Assembly: GCA_033857955.1 (NCBI GenBank)
Contig: JAWVCW010000038.1
Location: 1 to 64,000 of the forward strand
Source of the DNA: Gaiellasilicea sp033857955
GTDB taxonomy: Bacteria; Actinomycetota; Thermoleophilia; Gaiellales; Gaiellaceae
Direction: 5' to 3'
Length of the DNA stretch: 64,000 nucleotides
The notes under the pieces were generated by a model that was not told where the DNA came from, did not search any database, and was given only the letters and a program-made list of their open reading frames with translations. Position numbers and translations under genes: made by a program. Below are positions 60,072 through 64,000 of the stretch, piece after piece (position 1 is the stretch's first letter; the number at the start of each line of letters is the position of its first letter).

Positions 60072-61433
60072 TCAGGCGCGGGTGAGCGTCGTGCCGGCGT
60101 GTTCCGAGCCGCGCGCGGCGGGAAGCGGAAGCCGGACGGTGAAGACGGTCAGCTCCCCGGGCGCGCTCGAGGCCGCGACGGAGCCGCCCATCCCTTCCGC
60201 GAGCTCCTTCACGATTGCCAGGCCGAGTCCGGTTCCGACCGGGCGCTCGCGGCCGTAGCGGGAGTAGAGATAGAAGCGCTCGAACGCCCGCTCGAGCTCT
60301 TCCGGCTTCAGACCGGGCCCGGTGTCCTCGACGCGAAGCTCGCCGGAGGCCGCGACGATCCGGACGGTGCCGCCCGCCGGAGCCAGGCGTAAGGCGTTCT
60401 CGACGAGATTCGAGACGATCTGGAGCACGCGGTCCGCATCGCCGATCGCGGGCGCTTCCGCCGGGGCGACCAGCTCCAGGGTCACATCGAAGTCGCGGGC
60501 CTGTCCTTCGTAGCGGCGCACAGCCTCCCGTCCGATCTCCGCCAGGTCGATCGGCTCGCGGCGGACGCTGAACTCCGCCTTGTTCATCCGCGCGAGGTCG
60601 AGCAGGTCGCCGACGAGGCGCTCGAGCCGCCGTGACTCCGCGACGATCGTCGCTGCCGCCTCGCCGGGAGGCAGCACTCCCTCGTGCAGCCCCTCGGCAT
60701 AGCCGCGAATGGCGGTCAGCGGCGTCTTCAGCTCGTGGCTGACCGAGAGCAGGAAGGCCCGCTCGGCCTCCCGCGCCTTCGTGAGCGCGACGGCGAGCTC
60801 GTTGAAGCTCTCTGCCAGCTGCGCGAGCTCTCGCGGGCCCTCGACCGGCACGAGCGGCGGCTGCTCGGTCGCGCTCGCGAGGCCGCGAGTCGCCTCGGCG
60901 ACCCGCCGGACGGGCCGGGCGATCGCCCGCGCGAGCAGGAACGCGATCAGTGCCGCCAGCGTGGACGTCAGGACCGCCGCGACGATCAGGGCCCGCACCT
61001 GTGGCCGCCACGCCGAGTTCGTCGAGCTCGCAGGTCGCAGCAGCATGAACGCCTTGCCGTTGACGAGCCGGGCCGCGTAGAGGTACCGCGTCCCCTCCGA
61101 CTCGATCGTCCCGTCGAGGCGGGCGCCGCGCCGCAGGCGGGCAGCCTGGTCGGGCGGCAGCAACGCGGACGTGCCGTCCAGTGAGACGCGCTTCACTTTC
61201 TGGTCCTGCCGGTCGAAGAGCGCCTGCAGCGACTGGAGCCGCGAGAAGGGAAGGATCGCGTTCTTCTCTCGCTCCACGAGCAGGTCCATCTGTGCCGAGA
61301 CGTCGCGCAGCGTGTTCCGCTCGACCGCCCGGCGCGTCAGCACGGCGCCGATCGCGAGCGCAAGTGCAAGCGAGAGCAGGGCGACGAGCGCAATCGCAGC
61401 GAACAGCCGCGCCCGCAGCGACTTGAGATTCAC
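60072..61433 (-). CDS. Membrane sensor histidine kinase
   Basis: A 453-residue protein: TM helix near the N-terminus, an extracytoplasmic sensor loop (about 35-145), second TM, HAMP (RAIARPVRRVAEATRGL), dimerisation/phosphoacceptor helix with His in SVSHELKTPL, and HATPase_c with the N box and G boxes (VSNLVENAL, VEDTGPG, GTGLGLAIVKELAEGMGG). It should phosphorylate the co-transcribed regulator. GTG 61433 start overlaps the regulator stop by 4 bases. Confidence 0.93.
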   Translation of the reverse strand: MNLKSLRARLFAAIALVALLSLALALAIGAVLTRRAVERNTLRDVSAQMDLLVEREKNAILPFSRLQSLQALFDRQDQKVKRVSLDGTSALLPPDQAARLRRGARLDGTIESEGTRYLYAARLVNGKAFMLLRPASSTNSAWRPQVRALIVAAVLTSTLAALIAFLLARAIARPVRRVAEATRGLASATEQPPLVPVEGPRELAQLAESFNELAVALTKAREAERAFLLSVSHELKTPLTAIRGYAEGLHEGVLPPGEAAATIVAESRRLERLVGDLLDLARMNKAEFSVRREPIDLAEIGREAVRRYEGQARDFDVTLELVAPAEAPAIGDADRVLQIVSNLVENALRLAPAGGTVRIVAASGELRVEDTGPGLKPEELERAFERFYLYSRYGRERPVGTGLGLAIVKELAEGMGGSVAASSAPGELTVFTVRLPLPAARGSEHAGTTLTRA

Positions 61434-62140
61434 GGGCGGACGGCCTTGTAGCCCGACCCCCGGAACGTGCGGATCGCGTCCGGCCGGCCGAGCTTGCGGC
61501 GCAGTTGCGCGACGTGCACGTCGACCGTGCGCGTCCCGCCCGCGTAGCTCATGCCCCAGACGCGCTCGAGGAGCTGGTCGCGCGAGACGACGATGCCGGC
61601 ATTCTCGAGCAGGTACGTGAGGAGGTCGAACTCCCTACCGGTGAGCTCGATCGGCTCGCCGGCGACCCGGACCTCACGCGCGAGCGTGTCCACGACGACG
61701 TCCCCGAGCTCGAGCGTCTCCGAGCGCGGCGCCGGCTGGCTGCGCCGCAGCACGGCCTTGACGCGCGCGGCGAGCTCACGGGGCGAGAACGGCTTCACGA
61801 CGTAGTCGTCCGCGCCGACCTCCAGACCGGCGACCCGGTCGACCTCCTCGTCGCGGGCGGTCAGCATCAGGATCGGAACCTCCGAGCGGGCGCGGATGCC
61901 GCGGCAGACGTCGAACCCGTCCTGCCCCGGCAGGCCGATGTCGAGGATCACCATGCTCGGGCGGACCTCGTCGAGCGTTGCGAGCGCGTCCTCGCCGGAG
62001 CGCACCCAGGCGACCCGGTAGCCGGTTTGCTCGAGGTAGGCGCTGACGAGCGAGCCGATCGACTCCTCGTCCTCGACGAGCAGGAGCTGCGGGCCCGGCG
62101 TGGCCGCGGTGTTCGATCCCGCGGGCTCCGTCGCGGTCAT
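61430..62140 (-). CDS. OmpR/PhoB-family response regulator
   Basis: A 236-residue protein. The receiver has the acidic pair (LVEDEE), phosphoacceptor Asp in VILDIGLPG, Thr in MLTARD and Lys in DYVVKPFS. The C-terminal winged helix (RVWGMSYAGGTRTVDVHVAQLRRKLG) is the OmpR type that binds direct repeats. Candidate sites lie upstream of the RTX gene and of its own operon. ATG 62140 overlaps the upstream gene stop. Confidence 0.95.
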   Translation of the reverse strand: MTATEPAGSNTAATPGPQLLLVEDEESIGSLVSAYLEQTGYRVAWVRSGEDALATLDEVRPSMVILDIGLPGQDGFDVCRGIRARSEVPILMLTARDEEVDRVAGLEVGADDYVVKPFSPRELAARVKAVLRRSQPAPRSETLELGDVVVDTLAREVRVAGEPIELTGREFDLLTYLLENAGIVVSRDQLLERVWGMSYAGGTRTVDVHVAQLRRKLGRPDAIRTFRGSGYKAVRP

Positions 62141-62532
62141 CCCTTGCCGGCGCGAACCTCGGTTGCCGGGTTGTCGCCCTCGCGGATCACGGTCGCTCCC
62201 ATCCCCTTCCGGAGAGCGGAGTATGCGGCAGGCTGCCCGCCGATGGTGATCGACGCGGACGATGCGACCGGAATCGTCACGAGGCTTCCGTCGCGCTCGC
62301 GCAGGACAAGTGCCCCGCCGGCCTTGCTGCGGATCGTGCCGCGGTCGACGCGGTAGAGGTGCACGGCGCCGCCGTCCTTGACGAGAACATCGGCGCGGAC
62401 GAGCGCGGGGCCGAAAAAGTAGCTTCCCAGCGAGCCCGGAAGCGCGAAGCCCGGCTGGGCGGCGAGCAGCACCGCGTTCACCAGCAGGAGTGCGGCAACA
62501 GCCCAGAGTGCTTTCGATCGCCTCGGCTTCAT
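62137..62532 (-). CDS. Exported small protein, first gene of the two-component operon
   Basis: A 131-residue protein with a single N-terminal TM or signal helix (KALWAVAALLLVNAVLLAA). The remainder is beta-rich and extracytoplasmic (VTIPVASSASITIGGQPAAY). It has no recognised family. It overlaps the response regulator by 4 bases and could be a ligand-sensing accessory protein for the kinase. Confidence 0.65.
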   Translation of the reverse strand: MKPRRSKALWAVAALLLVNAVLLAAQPGFALPGSLGSYFFGPALVRADVLVKDGGAVHLYRVDRGTIRSKAGGALVLRERDGSLVTIPVASSASITIGGQPAAYSALRKGMGATVIREGDNPATEVRAGKG

Positions 62533-62574
62533 GCGCCCATTGTGGCCGACCTTCGTCAGCGTGTCGTGCCCTCC

Positions 62575-62639
62575 GTGTTATGGCGGTGTAAAACCCGGGT
62601 CCAAATCAGGGCGAGAGGATTCGTAAAAGCGTTTTCGCG
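62575..62639. promoter_or_regulatory. GTAAAA-type repeats before the two-component operon
   Basis: GTGTTATG (62575) and GTGTAAAA (62586) are spaced 11 bases, and CGTAAAAGCGTTTTCGCG lies at 62622-62639. These resemble the CGTAAAAC pair at 60050-60068. They are between divergent genes and could serve autoregulation. Confidence 0.45.
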
Positions 62640-62653
62640 GTAGGAAACGATCT

Positions 62654-63043
62654 GTGCGCCGCCTACGCCTCGGGAGCCTGATCTGGCTAGGGCCGATCCT
62701 TGCCGGACTCGGCCTAGGCGCCTACGTCCTCGTCGCCTGGCCTGAGCCCACGTTCCAGCTGATTCGGCTGCCCTACGGAGAGTCGACGCCGAAGACGCCC
62801 AGCGTGGCGGTGGAGCGCCGCGCGCCGGCCGAACGGGTCGTGGCGAGCGTCGCTCGTGTCGTGACGCCGCCCCGGGCGCAGCTGGTCGCCGGCACGGGGC
62901 AGAAGCGCGAGCTCGCCGGGCCGCCGCCTGTCGCTTCGGGCATCGAGCGGGATGGGTATCGGCCGGAGACTGCGGAGGAGCTCGGCGCGAAGCCCCTGCC
63001 GGGTATGTATCCGGGCGCTCCGAAGGTCACGCTGACGCGGTAG
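62654..63043 (+). CDS. Small membrane-anchored protein, 129 aa
   Basis: GTG 62654. One N-terminal TM helix (LIWLGPILAGLGLGAYVLVA) then a Pro/Arg-rich extracytoplasmic tail. No family. It is divergent from the two-component operon and its end overlaps the MFS gene by 17 bases. Confidence 0.5.
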   Translation: MRRLRLGSLIWLGPILAGLGLGAYVLVAWPEPTFQLIRLPYGESTPKTPSVAVERRAPAERVVASVARVVTPPRAQLVAGTGQKRELAGPPPVASGIERDGYRPETAEELGAKPLPGMYPGAPKVTLTR

Positions 63044-64000
63044 CTGCGGCCGTTCGTCGAATCGTCACCAGCTGGCGCGCGGTGAGCGCCGTCATCGCGA
63101 GCCCGGTCACGCCGGCGACCGTGAAACTGAGCTGTGTGCCGCCGACATCGACGAGCCAGCCGGCGAAGAGGCCGCCGATCGGCGCGAACCCGGCGAACGC
63201 CCAGAGATAGAGGCTGACGACTCGCCCGCGCAGGTGATCGGGCGCGTTGAGCTGGAGGATCGAGTTCGCGTTCGATGTCCAGAGCGTGAAGCAGGTGCCG
63301 GTGACGAAAAGGAGCACCGCGCACGCCCAGACCGTTGTGACCGGCGCGAGGGCGAGCAGCGAGAGGCTGAAGCCGCCCGTGCCGAGCACGAGCACCTTCC
63401 AGCTTGCGCGGCCGAGTGCCGCCGACAGCAGCGCCCCGAGGAGCGCACCGCCGCCGAAGAAGGCGGAGAGGATCCCGAACACCTCGGGGCCGGTGTGCAG
63501 CGTGGCCGAGGCGAGGAGCGGCAGGAGCACGTGGAAGTTGAAGCCCACCGTGCTGACCACGGTGACGATCAGGAGCACGAGGCGCATCTGCGGCGAGGCG
63601 AGCGCCCACGAGATGCCCTCGCGGATCCCCCGCATCATCGTCGGGGGCTCGGCGCTCCGCACGAGCGGGACGAGCTCCTCTTTCCGCATCATCAGCAGCC
63701 CGACGAGCACCGCGAGAAACGTGATCGTGTTGATCAGGAAGCACGTCCCGACGCCGAACCCGGCGATCACGACGCCGGCGACCGCGGGGCCGACGACACG
63801 TGAGGCATTGAAGAGGCTCGCGTTCAGGGCGACCGCATTCGGCAGCTCGTCGCGGCCGACCATCTGGAAGGTGAGGGCGTGGCGGCCGGGCGCATCGAAG
63901 ACGAGCGCCGTACCGGAGAGAACTGCGAGCAGGAAGACGAGCCACAGCGTCTGCGAGCCGGTGAGGACGAGCGCCGCGAGGATGGCGGAGAAGGTCATCG
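63027..64000 (-). CDS. MFS transporter (EntS/MFS_3-like), 5' end outside window
   Basis: At least 323 residues, truncated at its N-terminus by the window edge. About ten TM segments are visible, with the DAPGRHALTFQMVGRDELPNAVALN loop and FNASRVVGPAVAGVVI, typical of MFS_3/enterobactin-exporter-like transporters. It probably exports a small molecule or drug. Confidence 0.85.
   Translation of the reverse strand, partial: MTFSAILAALVLTGSQTLWLVFLLAVLSGTALVFDAPGRHALTFQMVGRDELPNAVALNASLFNASRVVGPAVAGVVIAGFGVGTCFLINTITFLAVLVGLLMMRKEELVPLVRSAEPPTMMRGIREGISWALASPQMRLVLLIVTVVSTVGFNFHVLLPLLASATLHTGPEVFGILSAFFGGGALLGALLSAALGRASWKVLVLGTGGFSLSLLALAPVTTVWACAVLLFVTGTCFTLWTSNANSILQLNAPDHLRGRVVSLYLWAFAGFAPIGGLFAGWLVDVGGTQLSFTVAGVTGLAMTALTARQLVTIRRTAAATASA

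Noticed and set aside
63050..63945. Second minus-strand and plus-strand ORFs over the MFS gene
   Set aside because: Arg/Ala-rich and Glu/Arg/Asp-rich shadow frames; the MFS frame has clear transmembrane segments.
1..64000. tRNA, rRNA or CRISPR array
   Set aside because: No tRNA cloverleaf with a TTCGA-type T loop, no rRNA-like stretch and no regularly spaced repeats with unique spacers were seen by eye; a tRNA scan would be needed to exclude tRNA fully.

Overview
The window is very GC-rich and gene-dense, with strong G/C bias at third codon positions, many GTG/TTG starts and very frequent 4-base ATGA/GTGA gene overlaps. Gene content (KorAB 2-oxoacid:ferredoxin oxidoreductase, DUF3052, PAC2, actinobacterial-type heme A synthase, DipZ) points to Actinomycetota. 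A deep lineage such as Thermoleophilia/Gaiellales is my guess from style alone; no rRNA or other marker is present to confirm it. I see no rRNA, tRNA, CRISPR array or replication origin.

Layout. 1-560: end of an IS110 transposase and an orphan gene. 0.9-9.5 kb: winged-helix protein, serine beta-lactamase-like hydrolase, large secreted subtilase, two cell-wall enzymes (YkuD and M15), TPR protein, M16 protease. 9.5-16.6 kb: SIS protein and a six-gene minus-strand operon (OsmC, SufS-like, M20, epimerase, prephenate dehydratase, DUF3052), then an oxidoreductase. 16.6-20.7 kb: Mug glycosylase, a frameshifted SRPBCC gene with its ArsR regulator, NAD synthetase, a hotdog-like protein and a decayed LanC fragment. 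20.7-25.4 kb: SDR and acyl-CoA synthetase, divergent from an MFS pump with its TetR regulator around a shared operator-like site. 25.4-31 kb: a structured intergenic region, an HTH-TPR regulator followed by a 33-aa secreted peptide gene (an RRNPP-like layout), a thioredoxin-fold lipoprotein, an ABC1 kinase and a rhodanese. 31-45 kb: selD with a coupled leader ORF, heme A synthase, PAC2, aldo/keto reductase, DipZ, a large helicase, a cluster ending in a probable selenoprotein (DCC family with in-frame UGA), pgl, proC, a cNMP-binding protein, an AlkA-like glycosylase, a methyltransferase and an O-antigen-ligase-like protein. 45.8-53 kb: an MshEN coiled-coil protein, a zinc-ribbon membrane protein, a VOC protein, and korA-orf-orf-korB. 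53-55.1 kb: a visibly less GC-rich accessory pair (winged-helix regulator and nitrilase-like protein). 55.2-59.3 kb: small proteins, a Fic protein, a miniature AAA fragment, and beta-carbonic anhydrase between two paralogous small proteins. 59.4-62.6 kb: an RTX-repeat secreted protein and a two-component system with candidate binding repeats. The window ends inside an MFS transporter.

The most interesting points are the probable selenocysteine DCC protein at 40844-41137 with a SECIS-like hairpin, in a genome that also carries selD; the selD leader ORF; the HTH-TPR regulator plus peptide pair; the two paralogous small proteins around carbonic anhydrase; and the response-regulator-like direct repeats upstream of the RTX gene.
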